Source: Halomonas citrativorans (lineage in GTDB: Bacteria; Pseudomonadota; Gammaproteobacteria; Pseudomonadales; Halomonadaceae). Taken from it: a stretch of 64,000 bases of DNA. Shown here piece by piece: positions 8,429 to 17,200 of the stretch. The stretch is taken from positions 1 to 64,000 of the forward strand of contig NZ_FUKM01000050.1 in assembly GCF_900163645.1 (NCBI RefSeq), in the 5' to 3' direction. The notes beneath the pieces are model-generated. The model had not been told where the DNA came from, made no database searches, and worked only from the letters and a program-made list of their open reading frames with translations. Numbering within the stretch: position 1 is the first letter of the stretch; each line of letters opens with the position of its first letter. The translations under genes were made by a program, and so were the position numbers.

Positions 8429-9094
8429 TTACTTCAGAAGAGTACTCAACCACTGGCCAATATCGCCCACTTGCTGAGGGCAAAGTGCGTGAGCCATAGG
8501 GTACTGGCGATAGTTGACGGTGTAGCCTTGGGCTTTTAGGCGATCAAACCCAGCCCGTCCCAAACTCTCTGCCACAATAGGGTCCAGGTTACCGTGTTGC
8601 ACCTCAATCGGAATTGCCTTGTTGGCGTCACTTAACTCAATTGAGTCTGCCGTGGCAAAGTAGGTCGACATTGCCAGCAACCCGCCTAACGGCAACGGAA
8701 AAGATAGCGCCGCCTGATAAGCCACTGCGCCCCCCTGAGAGAACCCTGCCACGATAATCCGCTGGCTATCGATACCGTGATCAATCTGTTCCTGTATCAG
8801 TGCCTGAATACGCTCCGCAGAGCATTTCAGCTGTACTTCATCAACACGGCGCCCCAGGTCCATCGCCAGAATATCGTACCAGGCGGGCATCACCATGCCG
8901 CCGTTAACGGTCACCGGCAGCCGTGGTGCGTGCGGCATAATAAACCGTACGTGGGCATCTTCAGGAAGGTTAAGCGCGGGCACCAGAGGCTCGAAATCAT
9001 GCCCATCGGCACCTAAGCCATGAATGATAAACACACAGGCATCGGCAGGTTGACCGTTTTGCGGCTCAATAATTAGTTCACCTGGGTCCGTCAT
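8429..9094 (-). CDS. Carboxylesterase / phospholipase (alpha/beta hydrolase)
   Basis: A 221-aa cytoplasmic hydrolase of the carboxylesterase/acyl-protein thioesterase family. HGLGADGHDF gives the oxyanion-hole region, GFSQGGAV holds the nucleophile serine (GxSxG), the aspartate lies in HGNLDPIV and the histidine in MAHALCPQQ, which completes the triad. Members cleave short-chain esters or lysophospholipids; the natural substrate here is unknown. The length is typical (about 215-225 aa). It is transcribed alone. Confidence 0.92.
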   Translation of the reverse strand: MTDPGELIIEPQNGQPADACVFIIHGLGADGHDFEPLVPALNLPEDAHVRFIMPHAPRLPVTVNGGMVMPAWYDILAMDLGRRVDEVQLKCSAERIQALIQEQIDHGIDSQRIIVAGFSQGGAVAYQAALSFPLPLGGLLAMSTYFATADSIELSDANKAIPIEVQHGNLDPIVAESLGRAGFDRLKAQGYTVNYRQYPMAHALCPQQVGDIGQWLSTLLK

Positions 9095-9215
9095 GATATT
9101 TATCCTTACTTAATTGAAAAAGCACGCGATTAGGGCGCTTGAACGTTTAGCGCAAGCGGTGATGAAACATTAACAGACCCTAACGTAAACCGGCATTCAC
9201 AGCGAATGATTACGC

Positions 9216-10985
9216 TTAGAAGGGCCACACGTGGGGAATCAATATGAGTGCGATGGCCCCGGTTAGCACGTTTAGGCCACCGCCTACGCGCATAAAATCA
9301 CTGATACGATAACCGCCGGGCCCATACACCATTAAGTTGGTTTGATAGCCAATAGGCGTTAAAAAACTGGCCGAAGCGGCAAACATTATCGCGATCACAT
9401 AAGGCATTGAGTTTACGCCAAGGCTCTCGGCGGCGGCCATGACGACCGGAAAAATGATGACCGCAGCACCGTTATTAGTGACAAGCTCGGTTAGCAGCGC
9501 CACGACACAGTACGTACCTATCAAGAGCAGCCAAGGGTTGCTGCCTACGACATGCAGTACGCCACCGGCAATAGCATCTGCGGCGCCCGAACTCTGAAGT
9601 GCGGCTCCTACGCCAAACGAGGCAGCAATCGTCAAAAGCACTTGGCTATCCAGCCCGCGCCGGGCAGCTTCAACCGAACAGCAGCCGCTTAAAAGCGCCA
9701 GTGCAGCGCCCAGCATCGCGGCATTTAGCATGCTCAAAACGCCGAATGCAGCCAGCAATACCGCCCCCAGCAAAATCCCCCAGGCGAGCGGTGCTTTTTC
9801 ATGAACAGGCCGCGCAGAGCCATTTAGTTCACTGATCAAGAGAAAGTCTTTTGACTGACGGTGACGCTCAATAAACGGAGGACGCGCTTCCAGTAGCAGC
9901 ACATCAGCGGGCTGCAGGCGTACCTGCCCCAGATTGCCGGTGACACGCTCACCGCCTCGGCAAATAGCCAGTACGGCCGCACCATAAAGCGTCCTAAAAC
10001 GGCCATCTCGAATGCGCTGGCCAATGAACTGGCACTGGTTCGACACTACGGCTTCGACCAAGCGGCGCTCTTTGAACTCTTTTTCAAGGCTGGAGGTATG
10101 ATCGTGCGAGGGTATTAATCCACGAATTTGCTGTAATTCGACAGCGGCATCGCTGGTGCCCACAAACACCAGCCTATCGCCACCCTTTAACTGCTCGCCA
10201 GGCCCCACAACACTCACAACATTACCGTCACGCTCGATCTCAACCAGGAACAGCTCTTGCAAGTGGCGCAGCCCAGCCTCCTCCACCGTTCGATTAACCA
10301 AAACGCCTTCTCGGTCGATCTCCATCTCAATGGTAAATTCACGCGGGTTAGCGAACGCATTGGCCAACCCCTCGCGGGCAGGTAGCAGGCGCGGCCCCAG
10401 AATCACCAGATAGGCAAGCCCTACCACGGCGACCGGCACACCCACCCAAGCAAGGTCAAACAAGCCCATGGTCACATTGGGATAACGCTCCGTCAGCAGC
10501 CCATACACCACCAGGTTGGTGCTGCTGCCAAACAAGGTAATCGTACCGCCAAGAATAGAGGCGAAACTTAACGGCATCAGCAGCCGCTGGGGGGAGCGTC
10601 GCAGCCGCCGACTCCAGCTCATAACAGCCGGTATATAGGTAGCCACTACAGGGGTGTTATTTAAAAAAGCACTTAAAGAGGCCACCGGCAGCAGTAACCG
10701 CAACAAAGCACCCCGCTCGGTTTTAGGACGCCCCAATACATAGCGAATAATAAGATCGATACCGCCTGTTTCACGGATGCTAGCCACCAGCACGTACATA
10801 AAAGCGACCGTAAACAGCCCACTGTTGGAAAAGCCACTTAACGCCTGAGCTGGCTCAATAACACCCAAGGTCATCAGTACAATGACAGCGCCAAGCAAAA
10901 TGATGTCGGGCCCTAAGCGCGAGACGGTCATTAGCGGGAAGATGGTGACCACCACCGCTATCGCAATCCATGCATCCAGTGTCAT
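9216..10985 (-). CDS. SLC13 family permease with RCK/TrkA-C domains
   Basis: A 589-aa inner-membrane transporter of the DASS/SLC13 type. About five membrane helices come first, with the first SNT-like motif as FLNNTPVVATYIP. A cytoplasmic insert of roughly residues 210-380 holds two TrkA-C (RCK_C) domains (for example GDRLVFVGTSDAAVELQQIRG), then a second membrane half with TNNGAAVIIFPVV. Such proteins carry sulfate, dicarboxylates or other anions with Na+ or H+; the RCK domains suggest regulation by a bound ligand. The substrate is not determinable. It starts at ATG 10985. Confidence 0.9.
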   Translation of the reverse strand: MTLDAWIAIAVVVTIFPLMTVSRLGPDIILLGAVIVLMTLGVIEPAQALSGFSNSGLFTVAFMYVLVASIRETGGIDLIIRYVLGRPKTERGALLRLLLPVASLSAFLNNTPVVATYIPAVMSWSRRLRRSPQRLLMPLSFASILGGTITLFGSSTNLVVYGLLTERYPNVTMGLFDLAWVGVPVAVVGLAYLVILGPRLLPAREGLANAFANPREFTIEMEIDREGVLVNRTVEEAGLRHLQELFLVEIERDGNVVSVVGPGEQLKGGDRLVFVGTSDAAVELQQIRGLIPSHDHTSSLEKEFKERRLVEAVVSNQCQFIGQRIRDGRFRTLYGAAVLAICRGGERVTGNLGQVRLQPADVLLLEARPPFIERHRQSKDFLLISELNGSARPVHEKAPLAWGILLGAVLLAAFGVLSMLNAAMLGAALALLSGCCSVEAARRGLDSQVLLTIAASFGVGAALQSSGAADAIAGGVLHVVGSNPWLLLIGTYCVVALLTELVTNNGAAVIIFPVVMAAAESLGVNSMPYVIAIMFAASASFLTPIGYQTNLMVYGPGGYRISDFMRVGGGLNVLTGAIALILIPHVWPF

Positions 10986-11103
10986 AACGCGACACTCCTA
11001 ACAAAAAGTAATGCGCTATTGTGACCTCAACCACATATTCTAAAAAGTTATTTTTAGAAACATTTAAAGACCAAAATGGAATAAAAAAATTCACACACAA
11101 AAA

Positions 11104-11177
11104 ACCCCGCTCGTGAGCGTAATGCTGTTCGGTTAAGGTTTGCCGATGACCGAACAGCATTACCGCTTCGGCGGGGT
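11104..11177. mobile_element. 45-bp IS4-family terminus relic nested in a terminator-like hairpin
   Basis: Bases 11119-11163 form a palindrome: 15-bp arms (GTAATGCTGTTCGGT and its complement) around a 15-nt loop. The left 34 nt match the transposase-proximal end of the IS4 relic at 12767 (inverted orientation, 44 of 46 including flank), and the right arm is the opposite end, so this looks like an internally deleted element reduced to its two tips. It sits inside a second stem, ACCCCGC (11104-11110) with GCGGGGT (11171-11177), which resembles a terminator hairpin. Confidence 0.6.
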
Positions 11178-11462
11178 CTTCCTATCTCAAGCCCTTGAGA
11201 ATAAATAAGCGCCCTAGTAGGCAGTAGGCGATATATCCATGGTGCCACTGGAATCGATCGAAATACGGTATCGCGTTTCTTCATTCTCTCGCGCCAAGAA
11301 TTCAGCCTCCTTCAGCCCCCCGCCGCAAGCGCCCCTTGGCCTGGGTCCTGAAAGGCATGCAGTCGATCACTAAGGACGCGCTTAGCGGCATCTGACGATA
11401 TGGGCGTTCTAATCAATCTTAGCTTTAAAGGGGGAGGCGGCGCTAGCTTGCTGGAATCAAAC
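11178..11462. other. Intergenic, no gene supported
   Basis: About 285 bases without a convincing gene. One + strand frame is open to a TGA near 11396 and ends KGMQSITKDALSGI, preceded by a basic stretch, but it has no start codon with a ribosome site. It may be the remnant of a lost gene. Confidence 0.4.
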
Positions 11463-11505
11463 TTTACTCCCAAATTGGGAGGCGCTACAATATCCCATAT
11501 TGGGA
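11463..11505 (+). promoter_or_regulatory. higBA promoter with two palindromic operators
   Basis: TTTACT (11463) and TACAAT (11486), 17 bp apart, make a plausible -35/-10 pair. Two 13-bp palindromes of the same design, TCCCAAATTGGGA (11468-11480) and TCCCATATTGGGA (11493-11505), are centred 25 bp apart; one lies in the promoter spacer and the other just before the higB ribosome site. This fits autorepression by the HigA antitoxin, alone or with HigB. Confidence 0.75.
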
Positions 11506-11511
11506 GGTGGC

Positions 11512-11808
11512 ATGAGAGTCATAGCAAAGCGTACGCTGAAAGAGTTTTGGGTGCAGGGCTATGGCGATGCCGAAACCCCGCTGACCGAGTGGTATAACAT
11601 GATGCTAAAGGCATCTTGGGAAACACCACAGCAACTAAAGGCTGATATTAGAACAGCAAGCATCCTGAAAGGTGGGCGCGCTGTTTTCAATATCGGCGGC
11701 AATAAGTACCGGGTAATCCTATCCATTCGTTATGAGCAGCAAATTGCCTGGGTTCGATTCGTCGGCACCCATGCTCAGTACGATAAAGTTGATGCGGAGA
11801 CAATATGA
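11512..11808 (+). CDS. higB: HigB family toxin (mRNA interferase)
   Basis: A 98-aa basic protein of the HigB_toxin family, a RelE-fold nuclease that cleaves mRNA, usually on the ribosome. Features include MRVIAKRTLKEFW at the N-terminus, the ASILKGGRAVFNIGGNKYR core and the VRFVGTHAQYDK tail that carries the conserved histidine and aspartate. The start at ATG 11512 follows GGGAGG closely; a start four codons upstream (11500) lies inside the operator and is unlikely. The toxin precedes the antitoxin, as is characteristic of higBA, and overlaps it by ATGA. The module is flanked by IS4 relics, suggesting horizontal acquisition. Confidence 0.9.
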   Translation: MRVIAKRTLKEFWVQGYGDAETPLTEWYNMMLKASWETPQQLKADIRTASILKGGRAVFNIGGNKYRVILSIRYEQQIAWVRFVGTHAQYDKVDAETI

Positions 11809-12167
11809 TGAACATTCAGCCCATCCGTAATGATAGCGACCTTGATCGCGCTTTCGCTCGCCTAGAAGAGCTTTGGAGTGCCGCGCCTGACTCTCCTGAA
11901 GCCGATGAAATTGAAGTGCTTTCCATCCTTATTGAGAAGTACGAGGATAAGCACTATCCCATCGGCCCGTCCGACCCCATCGAAGCTATCAAATTTCGCA
12001 TGGAGCAACAGGGGCTAACGCAGCGCGACCTTGAGGCTTATATCGGTTCTAGTGGCCGCGTCTCTGAAGTATTGAATCGTAAGCGCAAGCTAAGCCTGGG
12101 CATGATAAAAAGACTTCATGACGGCCTAAAAATCCCTTACGACAGTCTTATGAATCAGGTCGCCTAA
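11805..12167 (+). CDS. higA: HigA family antitoxin with HTH domain
   Basis: A 120-aa antitoxin. The N-terminal 60 residues are acidic (LEELWSAAPDSPEADEIEVL) and presumably wrap HigB. The C-terminal half is an XRE-like helix-turn-helix (MEQQGLTQRDLEAYIGSSGRVSEVL) for binding the palindromic operators upstream of higB. The ATG overlaps the higB stop, so synthesis is coupled. A UUCG-loop terminator follows 8 bp after the stop. Confidence 0.92.
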   Translation: MMNIQPIRNDSDLDRAFARLEELWSAAPDSPEADEIEVLSILIEKYEDKHYPIGPSDPIEAIKFRMEQQGLTQRDLEAYIGSSGRVSEVLNRKRKLSLGMIKRLHDGLKIPYDSLMNQVA

Positions 12168-12174
12168 CCACCAG

Positions 12175-12192
12175 ACCCCGCTTCGGCGGGGT
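12175..12192. terminator. UUCG-tetraloop hairpin after higA
   Basis: The stem ACCCCGC (12175-12181) and GCGGGGT (12186-12192) closes a TTCG tetraloop 8 bp after the higA stop. The T-tract is poor (TTGAATCCTT), but the stem is very stable. It may also end the lipoprotein transcript from the minus strand. Confidence 0.7.
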
Positions 12193-12219
12193 TGAATCCT
12201 TCCTGCCCATCAAAAGACT

Positions 12220-12390
12220 CTAACCGCATTTCTGCTGTGTCTCAAAAAGTTCAACCGCATTACAAATCCCTACGGCATCGGATATCACACCTTCATCGCC
12301 TATTTCGACCGACGTATCAGGCTGTGGTGGTCCTGGATCACTACATCCCGCCAGTAACAAAGCCGTGGCTACGCCTATAATCAACCTCAT
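12220..12390 (-). CDS. Small predicted lipoprotein, 56 aa
   Basis: Read directly from the minus strand: ATG at 12388-12390 gives MRLIIGVATALLLAGCSDPG and the frame runs to TAG at 12220-12222. The first 15 residues are a textbook lipoprotein signal with lipobox LLAGC, so residue 16 would be the acylated cysteine. Ser-Asp at +2/+3 makes the sorting choice (inner or outer membrane) uncertain. The mature part is short and acidic, with two more cysteines (GICNAVELF and QKCG). A purine-rich AGGGGGG lies upstream of the start. I do not recognise a family. It lies between higA and the IS4 relic, on the opposite strand to higBA. Confidence 0.65.
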   Translation of the reverse strand: MRLIIGVATALLLAGCSDPGPPQPDTSVEIGDEGVISDAVGICNAVELFETQQKCG

Positions 12391-12536
12391 TCCACCCCCC
12401 TAATCATATTTTTGTTAGAGCATCATGGGGTGGCTGGGAAGTGGATAGCAAAAAGCCCCGGCGCTAGGCTCGTAATGCTGTTCACTTAAGCGGCGCCGCC
12501 TTGCGATTTACTGGATAGCGGGTTTTGGATATTTTT

Positions 12537-12567
12537 ACCGTCCTCGGCCTTGATGGCCGAGGACGGT
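12537..12567. other. Perfect 13-bp hairpin inside IS4 relic
   Basis: ACCGTCCTCGGCC (12537-12549) pairs with GGCCGAGGACGGT (12555-12567) around a 5-nt loop. No T-tract follows on either strand. It lies at the deletion point of the transposase and may be a scar or part of the transposon's other end. Confidence 0.45.
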
Positions 12568-12686
12568 CATCCAGAAAGGTGAAGAGCAGACTCTATCCAT
12601 TCGACAGGGATATGCTGGGCAAAGGTGCTGAGGCTAGTGAAGGAATGTAGCTCATCAATATCGAGCAATGTCTGTTGAATAGGCAC
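12567..12686 (-). pseudogene. IS4 family transposase, N-terminal fragment
   Basis: From GTG 12686 the minus strand encodes VPIQQTLLDIDELHSFTSLS, then TFAQHIPVEWIESALHLSG and TGA. This matches the N-terminal domain of IS4 transposases (pattern L-xxLSxFAxxxPxEWIExALxLxG). The catalytic DDE core is missing. The fragment is bounded by inverted repeats. Confidence 0.75.
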
Positions 12687-12688
12687 AA

Positions 12689-12722
12689 AAAATCCGGTAT
12701 CCAATGAAGAATACCGGATTTT
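12689..12722 (-). terminator. Terminator-like hairpin upstream of transposase fragment
   Basis: AAAATCCGGTAT (12689-12700) and ATACCGGATTTT (12711-12722) form a 12-bp stem, followed by a T-run on the minus strand. It sits between the IS end and the transposase start, where IS elements commonly carry a structure that blocks read-in transcription. It can also end the cspA-like transcript. Confidence 0.7.
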
Positions 12723-12832
12723 CTTAGAGCCTTCGGTCATCGGCAAGCCTTAACCGAACGGCATTACGCTCACGAGCGGTTTTTTCAGCATACTAACGCT
12801 TGGCGCTAGCAGCGAACATCAAATGCTGAGAA

Positions 12833-13039
12833 TTAACCCAGAACTTTGATGTTGGAAGCCTGAAGGCCTTTTTTACCCTGAGTGACGTCGAAGGAAACCT
12901 TCTGGCCGTCTTGCAGAGTTTTGAAACCGTCAGCTTGAATTTCAGAGAAATGCGCGAACAGATCGTCGCCATTGTCGTCCGGAGAAATGAAGCCGAAACC
13001 TTTAGTGTCGTTAAACCACTTAACGGTACCAGTTGCCAT
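12833..13039 (-). CDS. Cold-shock protein (CspA family)
   Basis: A 68-aa single cold-shock domain. RNP1 ([10 protein letters not shown]) and RNP2 (DLFAHFSEI) are intact, with [17 protein letters not shown] as the standard N-terminus. It binds single-stranded RNA/DNA and acts as an RNA chaperone. The gene is preceded by a leader of about 165 nt, typical for csp genes. Minus-strand IS4 sequences lie just downstream, so its own terminator is unclear. Confidence 0.95.
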   Translation of the reverse strand: MATGTVKWFNDTKGFGFISPDDNGDDLFAHFSEIQADGFKTLQDGQKVSFDVTQGKKGLQASNIKVLG

Positions 13040-13237
13040 GATCGAAATCCTCGATGTAGCTTAATGTAAAGCCGGGAAATACCCGAATTGCAGTGGGTAG
13101 AACAAGAAACTTTCACCAGACTCACGCTTAGGCGTTCGATACTGCTGACAACGTTCGACTTGCTAACCAACTGCGTTCAAGAATGCGCCTAACCAGGTCA
13201 CACGTCAACACTATGCTTAAAAAAAAAGTTAATGCAA
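13040..13237 (-). promoter_or_regulatory. Long 5' leader and promoter of the csp gene
   Basis: On the minus strand TTGCAT (13237-13232) and CATAGT (13215-13210), 16 bp apart, form a plausible promoter, giving a leader of about 165 nt before the ATG at 13039. csp leaders in this family commonly carry temperature-sensing structure and cold-box sequences; that role is inferred from length and position only. An alternative promoter is TTGACG near 13206. Confidence 0.5.
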
Positions 13238-13292
13238 CACATTTTCCTCTAAAACCCAATTTACTTCTTTTTCAGCAATTTTGGGGTGGCGA

Positions 13293-13511
13293 ATGCATGT
13301 TACTTTGCGCGATCCCCCAGCACCCAACACGCTCCGCAGCACACCGTAGGAAGCGCTTAAGGCTGATACGGTCATTGACGCCGAATTGTTCGACCAGGGC
13401 TCCCTTCGCCACTTAATAGCACAGGCACCGCAACTTGAAATCGACCTTCAATTAGCCCGCCTGCTGGGCCTGGTGTTCAAGCTCTTTGGTGACATCCGGG
13501 GTAAGCTTTAA
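13293..13511 (+). pseudogene. Possible small ORF broken by an amber codon
   Basis: From ATG 13293 one frame encodes MHVTLRDPPAPNTLRSTP, then TAG (13347), and stays open to TAA at 13509-13511 with a protein-like stretch (VIDAELFDQGSLRHLIAQA). The last 60 bp run antisense through the DUF533 gene. No family is recognised. It could be a decayed gene or chance. Confidence 0.2.
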
Positions 13512-14186
13512 CGCTTGCGCCAGTTGATCCAACCAGGCGCGCTCCATGGGGTTCTGGTCATCAGTCACCGCGACACTCATTAGATACATTTCCCGGGCAG
13601 CCTGGGGCGAGTCCGCTTCGCGGGCAAGCGCTTCGGCATCCAATGGAGCCTTTAGCTGCCTTTCGACCCAGTTATGCATTTCCTGGTCGGCCCCTAGCGC
13701 ATCGATCTGCTCCGTAATCAGCACCTGTTCTTGCTCATCAATATGTCCGTCGGCGCGAGCCGCCATTATCATGGCCTGCAGCAGCTCGAGGCTACGCCGC
13801 TCCTGAATCTCGCCGCTTAATACATCAACACGCTCGCCTTCTGCGTCATTGCTGGTGGCGGGCTGGTTGTTAGCTGCCTGCGAATTCTGCCAGGCTTTCC
13901 AAGCCAGCATGCCAACGCCTGCAATGGCGCCATACTTAAGTGCTTTACCGCCCATACTGCGGCCACGTTTGGAGCCAACCAGCATCCCCATAGCGCCACC
14001 GCCCAAAAGGCTTTTCATATCAAACCCACTGGAACTCCCCGTCTGGCCTGAGCGCTGATCACTACCGCCTCCGCCCAACTGACGAGACAAGCCCTCCAGC
14101 ATGCCCTTTACATTGACTCCGCTGCTGCCTTTTTGGCTGCCGCCGGCCTGCTGCATAAGCTGTTGAAGAATTTTACTAGCGTTCAT
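13452..14186 (-). CDS. DUF533 / YebE-like TerB-fold protein
   Basis: A 244-aa protein. The N-terminal 70 residues are glycine/serine-rich (GGSQKGSSGVNVKGML). A short hydrophobic segment follows (GGKALKYGAIAGVGMLAWKAW), then a helical TerB-like domain from about residue 130 (MIMAARADGHIDEQEQVLI) with the DGxIDxxE acidic pattern typical of DUF533. The function is not established; E. coli YebE is an envelope-stress-regulated homologue. It is a single gene transcribed towards the csp gene. Confidence 0.88.
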   Translation of the reverse strand: MNASKILQQLMQQAGGSQKGSSGVNVKGMLEGLSRQLGGGGSDQRSGQTGSSSGFDMKSLLGGGAMGMLVGSKRGRSMGGKALKYGAIAGVGMLAWKAWQNSQAANNQPATSNDAEGERVDVLSGEIQERRSLELLQAMIMAARADGHIDEQEQVLITEQIDALGADQEMHNWVERQLKAPLDAEALAREADSPQAAREMYLMSVAVTDDQNPMERAWLDQLAQALKLTPDVTKELEHQAQQAG

Positions 14187-14289
14187 CCTTGTACTCCTTG
14201 GGGCTGACAGATTGTACTGACAACGTACGTGCTAACTATGTACGTACTAACAACGAATGCACTCACAGATCCTATTGAGTCTAGAGGAC

Positions 14290-17200
14290 CTACGCCGGTA
14301 TAACACCCTGCACTTGTACCGTGCTTCCTTGGCGGCTGGCACGTACTTCTATACGAACCGGCATTTGCTCTTTGAGTTCACTGACATGAGAAATAATTCC
14401 GATCATACGCCCGCCCATTTGCAGCTCGCTTAGCATCGCAATGGCTTGATCAAGGGCATCCTGGTCCAGGCTGCCAAAGCCCTCGTCAATAAATAGCGTA
14501 TCGAGCTGAATGCCGCCGGCATATGCCTGCACCACGTCAGAGAGCCCTAGTGCTAGCGCCAGCGCGGCCATAAACGATTCGCCACCCGAGAGCGTCGCGA
14601 CGGGTCGATTTTTACCGGTATACGTATCGGCAACATCAAGCTCCAGGCCTGAGGCCTTATTTCCTTTGGAGGGGTCTTCACGGCGCACCAGCTGATAGCG
14701 CCCCCGGCTCATCCGCACTAGCCTTTCGGATGCCTGGATCAGCACATCATCCAACAGCACGCCAAGCACAAAACGCTGCAGGCTAATGCGATGCCCGGTG
14801 CGTCCATTGGCGATCTCGCTCAGCGTTCCCCACAGCCGATACTCGGCTTCAAGCTCTGCCTCGGCGGCGTGGGCGGCCTTGAGCTTTTGCTGAGTAGCGG
14901 TTAGCTGTGCGATTCGCGCCGTCAAGCGCTGGTAGGTTTGATCACAAACCTGCTCATGCGCCTGCGCGGCAGTTACCTGGTCAGCCAGAGCGGTCAAATC
15001 AGGCGGCGTTAGCCCCTCAAGGCGTGTCTGGCTATCCTCAAGCTGGCCATCCAGCTTGGCCAGCGCCTGCTGAAAGAGGGTGACGGTTTCAATAAGCGCT
15101 TGGCGCTCGGGGGCTTCCAGGCGGGCCTGAATAAAGTCAGCATCGTTGTCGAAAGCGCTACCGCTTAGCGCCAGTTGCCATTCGTTTTGGGCCACACTTA
15201 GCGCCTGAGTCGCGTCGGCGGCGCGCTGGGTAATATCTGACAGCGTGGTTTCGGCGCGGGCCAGCGCCGTTTGTGCGTGATGAGCACTCTCCTGAGCAGA
15301 TTGCCACGCTGCCTCAGACTGCTGAATGTCGCTTTGCACACGGCCAAGCTCTGCCTGCAGTGACTCAAGTGACCCATGTGGCTCGGGCAGTGCCCTGCGC
15401 AGCTGCTCACATTGGGCTTCCAACTGATGACACCGCTTTTGGGCGGCCTCTAACTCAGGCTGCTGTGTCTTTACCTGGGTATCCAGCGCTTTCCATTCGC
15501 TGCGCTGTTGCTCAAGTGTGCGCTCTTGGGCTGCCAACTCTCGAGTAAGCACTTGATAGCGCTCAACATGTCGCTGGCTCTCCTGGCAGGCAGCCTCCAG
15601 TGCGCTTAGTGGCTTGGCGCCCCACTCGCCCAGAGTATGACGCAAGTACTCGCTCTGCTCATCGTTATACTTAAGCTGTTGGGTCAAACGCTGCTGCAAC
15701 TGTTGAGCCTGCACCAGCGCTTGATGCGCCTGCTCATGCTCCGTGCGTGCGCGTTTCACATCCGCTTGGGTAACGGGGGGCTGCTCTTGTACGGCGGGTG
15801 CAGGATGCTCACGGCTGCCACACACCGGGCAGGGCTGCTGGTTTTCCAGCCGAGCGGCGAGTAACGCGGCTTGGCCCTGGTGCCAATGCATCTCCTGCTC
15901 AGTGGCGCGACGCTTATAGCGCTCAACCGTTTGTTGTTGACGCTCAACATCGCTTGCCGCCTGAGCCACTTGCTCGGCCAATACAGCACGCTGAGATTCA
16001 AGCCCGGCCAGTGTTTGCCGCTGCGTGTGCAGCGCTTGGCGGCTTTTTAACACTTCATCGCAGCCTGCAAGGTGATAGCGCTCTATCTGCTCCGCTTTCA
16101 GCCTGGCGGCAAGTGCCTCGCCCTGCTCGGCGATGGTGTCGCGCTGCTGTGTTTGTTGGTCAAGCTGCTGATGCAGGCTTTGCCATGTTTGTTGCGCCTG
16201 CTGTAGCGCCTGCTCTACAACAGTAAGCGCCTGAAATTGCTCCAACGCTTGCTGTAAACGACCAGCCTGTTCACGGCGTTCCGGCAACTGCTGGTAGCGG
16301 GTTTGTGCCTGTTGTAACGCTTGCTGAGCGTGTTGATGCGTCGCCTGCTGTTTTTCAACGGTCGTTTGAGCCTGAACGCGTTCTTGCTGGGTAGCGCTTG
16401 CCGTTTGCTGCGCGGTTTGCACGCGGTGAAAGGGTTCGGCCAGCGCCTGGGTTTGTTCATGGGCGTTTAAGCGCTGTTGAACGCGCTCTATTTCCGGCCG
16501 TTGGTATAGCAGCTGGTTTTTTTCTGCGCCCAACGCCGTATGGCGGTCAAAAAGCGCCTGGCACTCCTGTCCTTTGCGCTCGGCTACCAGGGCCTGCTGG
16601 TACTGTTGCTTGGCAATGGCTAACGTCTGTTCAGCAGCCTGATGCTCTGGGACCAGCGTTTCAAGCGCTTCGATAAGTGCCGCTTCGCTCTCACTGTCGC
16701 TTGCGTCCAGGATGCCTTGCACACGGTGCTGGTGATCTTTCACCGCTCGGTCTATCTGGTTGGCCTGCGTGCGCAGATGCTCTTCGATGCGTTGAAAAAT
16801 TTGGGTTTGAAACAGCTGGGAAAAAATCTTTTCACGATCTTTGGACTCCGCTAACAGCAGCTCCCGGAACTTGCCTTGGGGCAACACCATGACCTGGCGG
16901 AACTGGCTGGCATCCAGCCCCAGTAGTGCCTGCACTTGAGCGGTAGCATCGTTAACGCTACGCGCGACGAGGCACTGATTTTCCTTGCCTTCAGCGGTTA
17001 GCCGCCACAGCTGGGCTTCTGCGTTTTGCGTTGTCGTCCCTTCACCTCGCGCTTTAGGGCGCTCCTGCTGAGGCACGCGGCGCACCCGGTAACTTTCTCC
17101 GCGCAGGTAAAAATCCAGTGTTACTTCAGTTAGCAACGTATCGGCGGCCTGGTCGCAACGCATCTGGGTGCCCGAACGTTCTTCTCCCGTGGTCTGGCCA

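Larger units (their letters stand above)
12472..12767 (-). mobile_element. IS4-family deletion derivative (MITE-like, 296 bp)
   Basis: The ends are inverted repeats GTAATGCTGTTCACTTAAG (12472-12490) and, on the other strand, GTAATGCCGTTCGGTTAAG (12767-12749), 16 of 19 identical. They resemble the terminus I recall for IS4 itself (TAATGCCGATCAGTTAAG). Inside, on the minus strand, are a hairpin upstream of the transposase start and the first 39 codons of an IS4 transposase. Most of the transposase is deleted, so it could move only if supplied in trans. No clear target duplication is visible at its edges. Confidence 0.75.

Noticed and set aside
13183..13416. 77-aa + strand frame beside the csp promoter
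   Set aside because: It covers the csp promoter/leader in antisense, and its composition is not protein-like.
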